From JBDHUW01 sp039809345 (GTDB lineage Bacteria > Patescibacteriota > Gracilibacteria > Absconditabacterales > Absconditicoccaceae), in the NCBI GenBank assembly GCA_039809345.1, contig JBDHUW010000005.1, positions 1 through 64,000 on the forward strand: DNA of 64,000 bases, in the 5' to 3' direction. The notes beneath the pieces were generated by a model that was not told the origin of the DNA, searched no databases, and worked only from the letters and a program-made list of their open reading frames with translations. The position numbers and the translations under genes are program-made. This document shows, piece by piece, positions 1 through 10,294 of this stretch (the first letter of the stretch is position 1; the number at the start of each line of letters is the position of its first letter).

Positions 1-77
1 GCGGGATTCGAACCCGCGGTACCGTTAGGTACGACTCGTTAGCAGTGAGCTGACTTCGACCACTCATCCACCTCACC
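1..77 (-). tRNA. tRNA-Ser(GCU), 3' end cut by window edge
   Basis: Read on the minus strand, the segment gives a 5' acceptor strand GGTGAGG, a D-arm, an anticodon loop CTGCTAA with anticodon GCU, a long variable arm with a TACC/GGTA stem as in class II tRNAs, and a T-arm GCGGG-TTCGAAT-CCCGC. The 3' acceptor strand lies beyond base 1. Anticodon GCU plus the long variable arm identify a serine tRNA reading AGC/AGU. Confidence 0.93.
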
Positions 78-100
78 AAGTCGACAATTCTTGTTTGTTT

Positions 101-173
101 AGCACTGGGCAGACTTGAACCGCCGACCTCGCCCTTATGAGAGGCGCGCTCTAACCAGCTGAGCTACAGTGCC
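101..173 (-). tRNA. tRNA with CAU anticodon (Met or Ile2)
   Basis: A complete cloverleaf can be drawn on the minus strand: acceptor GGCACTG/CAGTGC, D-arm GCTC/GAGC, anticodon stem CGCCT/GGGCG with loop CTCATAA, and T-arm GGCGG-TTCAAGT-CTGCC. The anticodon is CAU. It could be elongator tRNA-Met or the tRNA-Ile whose C34 becomes lysidine; sequence alone does not settle this. The first base pair is G-C, so it is not a typical bacterial initiator. CCA is not encoded. Confidence 0.92.
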
Positions 174-205
174 ATATTTTTGCACTTATACAAGACCAAA
201 AACGC

Positions 206-227
206 AGAGTATGATGATACTCTTTTT
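206..227. terminator. Hairpin terminator downstream of the 735-aa gene
   Basis: AGAGTAT-gatg-ATACTCT forms a 7-bp stem with a 4-base loop. On the plus strand a T5 run follows at once; on the minus strand it is followed by GCGTTTTT. It lies about 100 bp beyond the stop of the minus-strand gene ending at 330 and before the tRNAs, so it may separate that mRNA from the tRNA transcript. The rest of 174-329 shows no gene. Confidence 0.5.
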
Positions 228-329
228 AATTTTGCTTTTCAAACCTTGAGAGGCAACGTGCACATTGCTTTTACACGTCACGAGAATATATAAAATCTGT
301 CAAGGAATGCAAGAGGATTTTTTACTTAC

Positions 330-2537
330 TTAGATATTTTTTGGTATTGGGTCTGTGGGTTTGGGATTTCGGGATTCGTTTATCTTTCCATTGAGTAATT
401 TGTGGCAATATTGAAGATTTATTTCTTTGCAGAGACTGAGAAATATGCCAGGCTTTTCATGGTTTCAAATCTCATGTCATAGGAGTGAAGTATTTTTCCA
501 TGAGTTAATTTCATTTTGCTGAACTTTAATATCATAGGTTTTTAAATAGTTCACAATATTCTTTGCATTTATCGTTGGTATAGAGAAACACTCGTTGTGT
601 TTAGTTAACATAATTGCTGCAATATATCTTACTATATGTTGTTGGCAAATCAGATCTCTAACTGATAGAGCGGCACTATCTTGGATTGTATCGTCTGTTT
701 GCATATGTTTTATTGTTGCAGCCGTTGCTATTTGCATTATTTCTTCTTCTGTCAAAATGGACGGAAGTTTACCTCAGAATTTTTTAAACTTCAAAAGCAA
801 TTCCCAAAGAACACCCATCTCATCAAGATTTTTTGTGTCTATATTCTGTGCTACTTTAAGTGTATTGATGCAAAGTTGATTTAGTAGTGCAGTGTCTCAT
901 TGAGATAGTGTTTTTAGGCTCTTGCAAAAATGTTGAGAAGGTTTAAAATGTGCTCCAAATAGCTGTTCTGATGTTAACTTTTGAAAAATCTCATCCACAC
1001 CTAGATATTCAAGATTCTTAGGTATTCATGGTACTTGAATAGTGTTTCGCACTAAAAGATTTTTCTTGTTTGAATATTTCTCAGGCATATAATCAAGTGG
1101 CGTTCCATCAACATTATCCTTTGCAACAAGAATCACTCTTCCATTTCGTCCACTAAACAGTGTTGACAATGTTTTTGGTGCCTTCCCTTGGAGAAGATAC
1201 TCAGCTCATGTCACGACTAAAATATCGCAGTAGTCTTGTATTGAATAAAAAGCATTTTTGATCGGAGATAGCTTTTGGGCTATTCTATCGTGATAATTTT
1301 TTCCACAAAATGCATTTAGTTTAGCTATATCTTCAGCCGCCCCTGTTCGAACAACTAAATCTTTAGTGTATGTTATCTTTTTGTATGCCACTATTTTTTG
1401 TATTGCTGCATACACAAATTGTGGGTCTCAATCTGGTGATAAGCACAATACGGGTGCATGCTGAGTTGGAAAGTCACTGATGTTTTTGATAATGTGTTCG
1501 ATTTTTGCCGCCCCTTCAGTAGATTTAATTATTTCTATATAATTATTATAATCGAATTTTGGTATTGCTCTAATGTGGTATTTATTGTATGTGTCTACAA
1601 GTTGTTTCTCCAATTCATTACTATGCATAGTAGGTGACGGTGAGTAATTTTTGTTGACGTTTTTTTGGGTTTCCTGTGGGTTTGCAAAAATATCGAAAAC
1701 GAAAGCTATTTCTGTTCAATATTCTGTGGTCAGTGTATCTAAAACCACTTCTTGAAATCATTGTTGTATTGTGTTATACTTACCTCACGATTGCTCAAAT
1801 TCTGGATAGTTTTCAAATAAATCAAAAATGGCATTAGTACATGCTAAATGTAGCAAAAGTACTTTGCCCCCGTCTTCTTTTTTTGTTTTTTTCTCTACAT
1901 CATGAAAAAATAATTTATTGGAGTAATCACGAATATGATATTGATCCAATATAGGTCATATTCTTTTTTTAAATCCATCTAACAACTCATTAGCTTTTCC
2001 CAGAAGTTGTTGTTTAGTTATTTTGTTCTGATTAGTTTGTGCCATGTCTGGTAGTTGTGTATCTGTAGATTGAGTAGTCGGTGGTTGTACTTGCTCTGGA
2101 TATTTATCTGACAGAAATGCAATACAAAAGTCATAGAAAGTCTTATTTTCTATGTCAATTGATTCGTTGTCTTGCGTTTCAATAGTCTCAAGGGCGGTCT
2201 TGAGAGTCTCGCTCAGATAATTATAAAAATCTATATCTAGTATAGCCTCAACAACCTTTTCAATTTTTTCGTTTCCCTCACAGAGTGCATATAAATGACC
2301 TTTTGCAACGTCATTTTCTTCTGAATGGGTTACCCTATTTTTGATTTCATATGCAATTATTTTTGTCTTGTTAAGAAATGGGCCTATGGCATCATTGAAT
2401 ATCTTACTGTCCATTATACTTGTTATTTTATTCTTCAAATCAGAATTATCTCCCAAAAAATGTTCAGTTAGAGGAGTCTCCCCTACTGGTCTGATTTCTT
2501 TATTGATTGATAGATCTGTTGGCGTTCATAATCACAT
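330..2537 (-). CDS. Hypothetical protein, 735 aa
   Basis: I do not recognise this family. With UGA as glycine a single frame runs from an ATG at 2535-2537 to TAA at 330-332; under the standard code it breaks into several short pieces. The protein starts MGLGTPTDLSINKEIRPVG, has no signal peptide or clear membrane segment, and is rich in Lys, Asn, Ile and Glu. A Gln/Thr/Pro-rich linker (QPPTTQSTDTQLPDMAQ) near residues 155-170 divides an N-terminal helical part from a longer C-terminal part. Size and composition resemble the 733-aa unknown protein at 43781-45982, but I could not align them convincingly. It is divergent from the 187-aa unknown gene at 2652. Function unknown. Confidence 0.85.
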
Positions 2538-2651
2538 AGTTTTTATTATATATTTTCTTGACTATATGTCAATACTTGTTGATTGATTGATTGCTTGAAA
2601 GTTGGTGGGGAATTCCTATACAATATAATTATTTACAATTAGCTAGTGCAT

Positions 2652-3215
2652 ATGGAATTATGATGATGACCGGATATTGGTTTAGGTACAGTTTCGACTA
2701 GTGGAGAGTGAAAGGAGGTCTCGCAGGAAGATATGGTGCGTGTCTCAGAAAGTATGCAAAAAGCTGCGCAAATGTGAGCACAAACGAGATGAGATAGCAA
2801 GCAAAATGCACAAGTTGCGAAATATCTTGAGTTTCTTTTTGGTGAGATCAAGAGTGATGAGATATGGTGATTGTTGCTCGATGTGTGCACCAAACATGAT
2901 TCTTCTTGAACCAATATGGTGATAGCAGTAGAGGAGCTTGTGATGATTACCTACCCGTTTTTCCGCCCTCAGTTTGAGGAAAACTGACTCAAAGAAGTTT
3001 TTCAACATCAGCTACCTAGTATCGCTGAGGTTTCATTGGATTCATATGTATCGTACTTGCGTGATGTAAACTACTTCTATGAACTTATCAAGCAGACAAG
3101 CAATGAAAAGCTGGCTAAGCTTGCCGTTGCATTGCTCGAGTACTTTGGATATAGTGCAATTGCTCCTGAAAAAAAGCAAGAAGTTTACAATGATATCATC
3201 GTGAGAATCGGATAG
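2652..3215 (+). CDS. Hypothetical protein, 187 aa, upstream of ABC ATPase
   Basis: The open frame with UGA=Gly starts at ATG 2652 (MELGGGPDIGLGTVSTSGES) and ends at TAG 3213-3215. An alternative start is ATG 2733, which has AAAGGAGG about 14 bases upstream; I chose 2652 because the Gly-rich M-x-LG opening recurs in other unknown proteins of this window (2537, 40297). The remainder is probably helical (VAKYLEFLFGEI, KLAKLAVALLEYFGY) with no signal peptide. Only 30 bp separates it from the ABC ATPase gene, so the two are probably co-transcribed. It might be an accessory factor of that ATPase; that is inference from position only. Confidence 0.75.
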
Positions 3216-3245
3216 TTTTACCATCATTATACCACAATTAGAGAT

Positions 3246-3992
3246 ATGAGACAAAATATTATAGAGGTTATCAATGTGCAAAAAGAGTTTATCAAGCTCA
3301 GAAAGAAAACACAAATTCTCAAAGACGTTTCATTTACAGTAGCAAAGTGAGATATCTTTGGATTTCTATGAGCAAACTGAGTAGGTAAAACTACACTTTT
3401 GAAATGCATTTTTCACTTTCATACTACAACAGGTGGTACGATAAAGCTTTTTTGAGAGACAGATTATTATAAGCAAGAGATTTTCAAAAAAATATGATAT
3501 GCACCAGAACAAACATTTCTCTATCCGTTTTTGACATCGGGAGAACTCTTGGATTACATGGGGAAATTGGCTGGAGTAGACAATGCAACTATCAAAAAAA
3601 GATGAGACCAGCTCATCGAAACGTTGGGATTGTCATTTGCTCGTGATCGTCGCATATCAGCGTATTCTAAAGGTATGAAGCAGAGACTCTCGCTCGCAGC
3701 ATCATTGATCAATGATCCAGAATTGATATTTTGGGATGAACCAATGTCATGACTCGATCCACTTGGTCGTATCCTCGTGAAGGACCTAATGCGTGATCTC
3801 AAAAAACGTGGGAAAACCCTCTTTTTCAACACACACATCCTATCAGACGTACAAGAAGTCGCAGACGAATTCGCAATCTTACACAATGGAACAATCGTCT
3901 ATGAGGACATACCAAGCAATATCTCAGGGTCTCTAGAGGAGTTTTTCACTAAGACTGTGAGGGAGATAGATGCACACGTGAAGGTGCAGTAG
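3246..3992 (+). CDS. ABC transporter ATP-binding protein, 248 aa
   Basis: Nucleotide-binding subunit of an ABC transporter. Visible in order: A-loop region, Walker A GANGVGKTT (residues ~40-48, two of its glycines coded by TGA), Q-loop (YAPEQTFLYPFL), a degenerate signature SAYSKGMKQRLSLAAS, Walker B ELIFWDEP, D-loop MSGLDP and H-loop NTH. Length is normal for a stand-alone ATPase. The pattern MKQRLSLAAS-LINDPELIFWDEPMSGLDP resembles the CcmA/NatA-type ATPases of ABC-2 exporters. No permease gene of that type is next to it, so substrate and partner are unknown; the neighbours are unknown soluble proteins. Confidence 0.95.
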
Positions 3993-4054
3993 GAGTTAGA
4001 GAGAGTAATTTATTAGAATAATCACAATGGTTATATTAATTTGTTTTCTATATT

Positions 4055-4576
4055 ATGAATGATCTAGGAATAGAGGGTATATGAATCTCTCAAACGCCGT
4101 TCCCCGTATCACAACAATGATCTTTTGTGGGCGATGTTGCAGATGCAATGAGTCAAAGTCCAATTAATCTTATATATGAGGAAATAAATTTTCTAAAATC
4201 GCAAAAAGGTAAAGAGAATCTGGGAGATTATATATCAACTTTTGATAATGTGAAAAATAGTAATCTGAGCGATAATTTAGATGAGAGAGCATACCATGAA
4301 ACGATTGTCCATATGGCAATAGACTCCCTACCTGATAAAAGATATTATGATCTTGGCGAGGAATATATGAAAAAAGGAAATCTACCCACAGAAGCACTAA
4401 AACAGATAATTGCACAACTTAAGATTGAATATGAGCTTACTGATAATCAAAAAGCAATTACTATGGACTATTTAGTTAAGGGAGATAAGCCTACTAAAGC
4501 TCTGAAAATTGCGCTTTATTGAGTAGGGTATGATGAATGAGATGATTGAGTAAAGTATGATGAATGAGTTGAGTAA
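4055..4576 (+). CDS. Hypothetical protein, 173 aa, with acidic Gly/Asp repeat tail
   Basis: Unrecognised protein starting MNDLGIEGIGISQTPFPVSQ and ending at TAA 4574-4576. The body looks helical; two similar segments, EEYMKKGNLPTEALKQIIAQ and MDYLVKGDKPTKALKIALY, suggest an internal degenerate repeat of about 35 residues. The last 18 residues are a low-complexity GVGYDEGDDGVKYDEGVE tail coded by a repeated TATGATGAATGAG, with four of its glycines read from TGA. It follows the ABC ATPase by 62 bp and converges with the dehydrogenase gene (7 bp apart). N-terminal GDVADAM resembles GDVAEAL in the 71-aa protein at 40297. No function can be assigned. Confidence 0.8.
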
Positions 4577-4583
4577 TTTTAGT

Positions 4584-5516
4584 TTACACTGTATTCACTT
4601 GATTATCATATTTCCCTAGTGCAGCACATGTAATTGCTTCCATCCGCATTTTAGCATTTTTTTCAAATGATTCTGACGTACATCGTGCAAGTGCTGGTCA
4701 TACTCGGATGTTGCCTGTGAAATCATTGATTTTTTCGTTTTCACTTTCATACGCATATCCATAGATAGCTCATGATTCAACTAGTTTGATGACAAGGTTG
4801 TGATTGTAAATTTTATCTACATGTATAATTGATGCGAATATAGCTGATTTTTTCATTGAAAGAAGCATGTCATCGGTGATCAGTCAGGTTGTTTCTTCAT
4901 TTTGCGCTACGGTAGGGAAAATGATGTCGGATTGAGACATAAGCTCATCTAGACTTACATGAGAGAAACGATCGTCCCTCGAACTTTTAGACCAATAAAC
5001 AATATTCATTCCCAATCATGTGCATAATTGTGCTATAGACTTTCCAATTGCACCTAGTCCGATAATCCCTGCCGTCTTTCATCTTAATTCTATTCATTGA
5101 TGGAGGACAAAATCAGCTTTCCAAGAGTCTTTTATGATCATTGGAACTTTTCTCGCTACGTTGAGAGTCATCATAATCGCTCGTTCAGCTACAGATTGTG
5201 TCGAAAATCATCTTAGGTTTACTACAGGTATATTGCTTTGTTTTGCTGCATCTATATCAATCCATGAAAATGATGTTGTCTGCAGACAAATTGCTTGGAC
5301 GTTTTTCATAGCACTGATTATTTCTTTGGGCACATTTCGTCAGCAAAAATCCGGGTCTATCGCAACTATTTTTGGATCTTCATCATATAGCTCTTTTATA
5401 TCACTGAGTGGTACTATATCTTTGAGTATCACAATATCTCATTGACTTTGTAATTGTTGAAGATCATTGCTATCAAATATTGCATCTGCAATCGGAGAGA
5501 GGATTATGATTTTCAT
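4584..5516 (-). CDS. D-2-hydroxyacid dehydrogenase family protein, 310 aa
   Basis: NAD(P)-dependent oxidoreductase of the D-isomer 2-hydroxyacid dehydrogenase family, which reduces 2-oxoacids or oxidises 2-hydroxyacids in the cytoplasm. The N-terminal flavodoxin-like substrate domain is followed by the family linker VVNLRGFSTQSVAERAIMM (~residues 91-110) and by the dinucleotide-binding loop GIIGLGAIGKS (~residues 144-154). Several glycines, including the one before FSTQSVAE, are TGA codons. The usual catalytic Arg/Glu/His positions in the last third are hard to assign: the segment that normally holds RG..V is ASIIHVDKIYN, so activity or specificity may be altered. Length is normal. Substrate is not predictable. 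Confidence 0.88.
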
Positions 5517-5559
5517 GTAGAATGAGAAATAATAAAGGTGATAATTCCATATTTTTTTT

Positions 5560-5820
5560 CTACTCAAACGATAATATTTGAAATCCATACTTTTCTATAT
5601 CTTCAGCAGGCCAAAGAGTAATGTCTTTGGTTTTTCTGACATGGGTAACCTCTTTTTCGATTACCCTTCCCGTGTATTTTTGTGTTACAGGATCCCATTC
5701 TTGTAGTACTAGAGTATCTCACACAGAACACTCCCAATCTGCTAGACGCAATTCATATTTTTTACTTCATTCAAGAATTCTCTGAAAAGATTCTGAGTAT
5801 ATTTTTTTCTCGTGAATCAT
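5560..5820 (-). CDS. DUF3850/ASCH-like domain protein, 86 aa
   Basis: Small cytoplasmic protein with a DUF3850-type ASCH-like fold, a group thought to bind RNA or nucleotides. The diagnostic order is present: SFQRILEGSKKYELRLAD near the N terminus, VGDTLVLQEWD in the middle, then YTGRVIEKEVTHV and a C-terminal GFQILSFE. The glycines in EGSKK and VGDTL are TGA. It begins 3 bp after the proS stop codon on the same strand, so it is almost certainly co-transcribed with prolyl-tRNA synthetase. Whether it acts in translation is inferred only from this linkage. Confidence 0.82.
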
Positions 5821-5823
5821 TAA

Positions 5824-7335
5824 TTAATACGCAATCGCAAATAAAACCCTTTTCTCACTTGGCTTTCCTGTCTTCACACATACGCCATTTTCTGACTGTG
5901 CGTCTTCTGGTATACAACGAATAGTGGCTTTGGTTTCTTGTTTGATGAGTTCTTCAGTTTCTGGTGTGCCATCCCAGTGAGCTAATACAAACTTTCCATC
6001 TTCAAGCGCTTTTTTGAATTCATCATAGGTTTCTACCTTGACTGTATTTGTTTCTCTCATAGTTTTAGTTTTTTCAAAAAGATTCTTTTGCATATCATGC
6101 AATATTGATACAACAGTATCGGTGATATTATCTCACGCTAGAGATTGTTTTACACCAGTGTCTCTGCGGAAGAGCTCAACTGTGTTGTTTGCAACGTCTC
6201 TTGGTCATACGGCGATACGTACCGGTACTCATTTGAGTTCGTATTCTGCGTATTTTCGACCTGGTGATTTTTGATCATCTCGGTCGATTGAGATACGAAC
6301 TAATTCTTGAATATCGCCAAGATATTTTGATGAAATACTGAGTGAGCTTTTTTTCAATGGAGTAGTGATTTTGTTTTCGATATAGCTTTCTATGATTTGC
6401 TTGTCTTCAGGTGTTTTCCAGATTGGAACGACGATCACATGTATCGGTGCAAGTGCTGGTGGAAGCACGAGTCATTTGTCGTCTGAATGAGACATAATCA
6501 GTCACCCCATCATGCGAGTACTTGCTCATCGTGATGTAGCCCAAGCGTGTTCAGGTTTATTTTCTTTGTTTACAAATGTAACGTCAAACGCTTTCCCAAA
6601 GTTTTGTCACAAAAAATGTGAAGTACATGCTTGCAATGCTTTCCCATCTTGCATCATACATTCAATCGTATAGGTGTTTTCTGCTCCTGCAAAACGTTCA
6701 TTTTCTGACTTTTCACCTGGTACTCCAGAAATTGCTAAGAAATTATTGAAAAAATCCTGATACACATCTCGCATTTTTTTTGTTTCTTCTATCGCTTCGT
6801 CTGCTGTAGCATGCGCGGTGTGTCATTCTTGCCAAAGAAATTCAGCAGAACGCAAAAAAAGTCTTGTGCGCATCTCTCGGCGTACGACATTCGCTCGTTG
6901 ATTGATGAGAATAGGTAGATCGCGGTATGATTGAATCCAGTCTTTGTACGTGTTCCAAATGATGGTTTCCGATGTGGGACGAACAATCAGTTCTTCTTCT
7001 AATTTTGCATCAGGGTCTACTTCAAGTGTTTTTGTGGTTTCATCTTTTTTTAAACGATAGTGCGTAACGACCGCTGCCTCTGTTGCAAATCCATCTACGT
7101 GCTTTGCTTCTTTAGAAAAAAATGATTTTGGAATAAAGAGCGGGAAGTATGCATTTTGATGTCACGTAGCTTTAAACATAGCATCTAAATATTTTTGCAT
7201 ATTTTCCCAAATTGCATATCCATACGGTTTGATAACCATACATCAACGTACTGCTGAAGTCTGCGCTAGTCATGCTTGTTCTACAAGTTCGTTGTATCGA
7301 GCTGAAAAGTCTTTGTCGCGTGGAGTGAGTGCCAT
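5824..7335 (-). CDS. proS: Prolyl-tRNA synthetase, archaeal/eukaryotic-like type, 503 aa
   Basis: Charges tRNA-Pro with proline. Class II motifs are visible: motif 2 around RPTSETIIWNTYKDWIQSYR and VVRREMRTRLFLRSAEFLWQ (~residues 108-155), and motif 3 around GLVLPPALAPIHVIVVPIW (~residues 280-300), followed by an anticodon-binding domain. The N-terminal PYGYAIWENMQKYLDAMFKATGHQNAY, the absence of the ~180-residue editing insertion found in E. coli-type enzymes, and the C-terminal FAIAY with a terminal Tyr mark the archaeal/eukaryotic-like form, which some bacteria carry. It starts at ATG 7333-7335 and is followed directly by the DUF3850 gene. Confidence 0.97.
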
Positions 7336-7483
7336 GTGTAGAAGGAGGTAAGTTAATGTATAAATTGACTGATTTTAATATACGTAAATTACAGTTCAAT
7401 ACAATATTTTTTCTCCAAAATCACCCATTGCATTTCTCCTCCAAAATCCTTACAAATAGCCCATTTATTTCGTATGTAAAAAC

Positions 7484-8425
7484 ATGAAATTCATTTCATC
7501 AATATGGAAAAGTTTATACGACGTACAGTGGTATGAAGAGCGCTGATTGAAGATGTCATTTGGGGCAGTGCTACGGCGTTATATGCGTTTGTTTTATTTT
7601 CTGGTAGTAGTAGCATTTTTGCTTGTTACGGTACCGTTGATGATTTTATTGGCTGAGGATAAAATTAGACGGGCGTGACAGAGGGTAAACAATGTAGTTA
7701 GCACCCTTTATCCAGATGATTTGATACTACAGGTATCTCAGGCAAGTTGAGTAGTGAGTAATGCGACTGGACCTACGATTATTACTTTGGCACAAGCTCA
7801 AGCTGCTATATGAAATCCGGATGAGGTTGACCCAGATGCTAGGAAAAATTTCTTAGTGATTGATACGAGTGAAGATGCGCCAACATTGGATGAGTATGAC
7901 ACATATGTTTTGGTCAAGAATAGCACACTAGAAGTGATGTCTGAAGAGTGAAAAAATGATATTTATCCAATTCAAGATATGTTGATCTGAGCAGGCGTAT
8001 CACCTACAGAAACGATTGTAGTAAACCAGGATGTCATTGTTTCTACCATTCAATCAGCAGTAGAAAATATCATAGCGATGAGACGAACATTGTGGTGGGG
8101 AGTGCTACTAGGCATTTTGATTTTCTGTGCATTTATAGCATTGTTTGTGTGACTCTTTGTAGCGATTGTGATGTTTATACATTGAACGCTCGTATACTTG
8201 ATTTCAAAAACCATAAAGGGATGACTGACATATGAACAGTCATATAGTATGGCATCAAGTGCTTATACTGTACCGTTTCTCATATATCTTATATATCCAT
8301 CATTTTGGGGACGGGTGATTATCACAGGTATAATCTCATTCTTTGTCATGAAAAGGATGCAACAAAAAAAGAATAACACAGTGATTGATGTAAGCGAAAA
8401 AACTACTGATTGAAACCTCTCATAA
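7484..8425 (+). CDS. DUF1189-like integral membrane protein, 313 aa
   Basis: The frame starts at ATG 7484 with MKFISSIWKSLYDVQWYEER, an opening typical of DUF1189-like proteins (short amphipathic 'FY..' start), then a first membrane helix LFYFLVVVAFLLVTVPLMILL. A soluble region of about 140 residues (LAEDKIRRAGQRVNN to NIIAMRRT) precedes a cluster of about four C-terminal helices (GVLLGILIFCAFIALFVGL; VPFLIYLIYPSFWG; VIITGIISFFVM). Role unknown in the family; probably a plasma-membrane protein with an extracytoplasmic loop. Its end overlaps the convergent flippase gene by 23 bp. Confidence 0.8.
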
Positions 8426-9908
8426 TACGTTTGACCGGTCTATATGAAATACCTAAGATTAGAGCATTGAGAATGAGCGCATATACAACCAGATATCCAA
8501 TAGGCAAGATAGTACTTCACAAAAGATATCTTGCTCCAAACGTAAACGACGCTATACATAGCACAATTCCAAACACATATTTCCATGAAAATATCAGAGA
8601 TGCTTTTTGGGTGTGGGCGATGTAGAGCCCACCAAGCACATATATTATTTCCATGGTAATTTGTGTGATGATTCAACCTCCTACTCCATAGAGAGGTATG
8701 AGAATAAATCAAATAATCGCTCCTATACTTACTCATATTGCATTCACGTTTAGGAGTTTATTGTTTAGATGCAATGATACAAAAAGAAAGTTGTAAACCT
8801 GTTTGGTGAAACTCAACAAAAGTACGAGAGCAAGCCATGGAAGCAGCGAATCAGATCATCGAGTGCCTGTCGTACTAGAAAGATACTCGCTTCCACTTAC
8901 AAATGATATGATACTCTCTCTAAATACTGTAAAATTCACGAAAAATACTCACCCTATCCATAGAATAAATACCAATAAATTTCCAAATACTTTGCGTGTT
9001 TGCTCAAGCGTGTATGCTGTCACTTTTGGTATAATTGAATTTCACAGGGAGCTTGGTACTATCAGGAGTATCTCCATCAATGCGCTAGATACCGCTCGTA
9101 TTCAGACGAAATCAAACTTATCTACAGTAGGATAATATATCCCAATCAGAATCATCACTCACAATGTGTGCAAACTACTCAGACAATATGCTAGTCAGTA
9201 TTGTCGATTTTCTTTGAGAATTCATCGCGTGAATTGCCAGTCAGGAACCAGTGTCAGTTTGATATGACGATTACTTGTATACAGGACATACAGTCATTGC
9301 ACAAGAGCGCTGACGACGACGGTCCCAATCATCAATACAAAGGCGGTCACTGAGCGAGCGTCACCAGATGAAAAGTCTACTCATTGATAAGTCGACACTA
9401 AAATGATCATCACAATCACCTGTGCTATTCTAGCAAGTGTAAGCGCGATACTTACGTGTTTCATCCCTCGATACAATTGCAATGGGAGTTGCAATATTCC
9501 TGCCGTCATGAAACTTGCCGAAAAAATCATTCACAATGGAAGTCCTCGTAAGAGATATGGATTTGAAGTATATGCGGGTATAAAATACGCTATGATCAAT
9601 GCTACGGTATATACAATCGTGATTGTCGTAAACCTACTCATCACAAATTTCCCATAGTACTTTTGCATATCTGCCTGATTTGCGAGCGAATCCTTGAGCT
9701 CTCACAATCTACGAAGCGCTATCACATACAAACCAAAATCTGCAAATGCTGATCGTATTGCAAAGAACTTCAATATCGTAGAGTAGTCTCCAAACCTCAA
9801 TGGTCATAGATATGGCGTCATGATTTTCACAACCAAAAATCATCATATCGCCGAAATGATACGTCAGAGAATTTGTCGAAATGCGTCCTTGATGAGAAGT
9901 TTGTGCAT
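8403..9908 (-). CDS. Polysaccharide-type flippase, MOP/MATE superfamily, 501 aa
   Basis: Polytopic membrane protein of the Wzx/MurJ-like part of the MOP superfamily. It opens with KDAFRQILGRIISAIGGFLVVKIMTPYLGPLRFGDY, the pattern of the first helix of lipid-linked oligosaccharide flippases, followed by roughly 12-14 hydrophobic helices. Such proteins move undecaprenyl-linked glycans across the plasma membrane; the exact cargo cannot be told. It is the last gene of a minus-strand run ftsH, MazG-like, flippase and lies 4 bp after the MazG-like gene. Its 3' end overlaps the convergent DUF1189-like gene. Confidence 0.85.
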
Positions 9909-9912
9909 GGAA

Positions 9913-10260
9913 TTATTCTTCTACATGCTGTATATAAACGAAATTTTCATATCCTCCTTTTTCATCTACTTTTTGTTTTTTCTTTTCCATCACATAACTC
10001 AAGTTGATATCTCGAAGATGTGCAATCTTGTTCATCACTTCGAGCATGTCTGCCATACTTTCTACAATATGGTCTGTACCTTCTGCGTTGCGAATCAATG
10101 ACTCAAAAAGTTCTTTATATTTCTCTCAAAGTTTCTCTACGAGTTTTTCTTTCTTCTCGTGGTGATGTTCTAGGTGACGATATGTGACTTTTTTGCCTTG
10201 TGCTTCCATTTGTTTCACGATGTTGTCTCTTACTAGTTTGTCTACAATACGTTTAGCCAT
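9913..10260 (-). CDS. MazG-like (all-alpha) NTP pyrophosphohydrolase, 115 aa
   Basis: Matches the COG4997-type 'house-cleaning' branch of the all-alpha NTP pyrophosphohydrolases: N-terminal KLVRDNIVKQMEAQGKKVTYR, then the central helix TDHIVESMADMLEVMNKIAHL, where E..D supply the metal-binding acidic residues, and a C-terminal EKGGYENFVYIQHVEE. The enzyme would hydrolyse non-canonical nucleoside triphosphates in the cytoplasm. One metal-binding acidic pair (EExxE) that usually precedes the central helix is not obvious in EKYKELFESL, so substrate is uncertain. It sits between ftsH (34 bp) and the flippase (4 bp). Confidence 0.8.
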
Positions 10261-10294
10261 GATTGATATGTGGAGTAATAGTAAAGATATGGAA

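Noticed and set aside
2711..2733. AAAGGAGG as the ribosome-binding site of the 187-aa gene
   Set aside because: Spacing to ATG 2733 is long (about 14 bases) and the frame continues upstream to ATG 2652 with a Gly-rich opening like other local proteins; kept only as an alternative.
2701..3409. Overlapping minus-strand open frames in the 2.6-3.4 kb region
   Set aside because: They lie opposite the 187-aa gene and the ABC ATPase gene, have no domain pattern and use stop-free stretches caused by composition.
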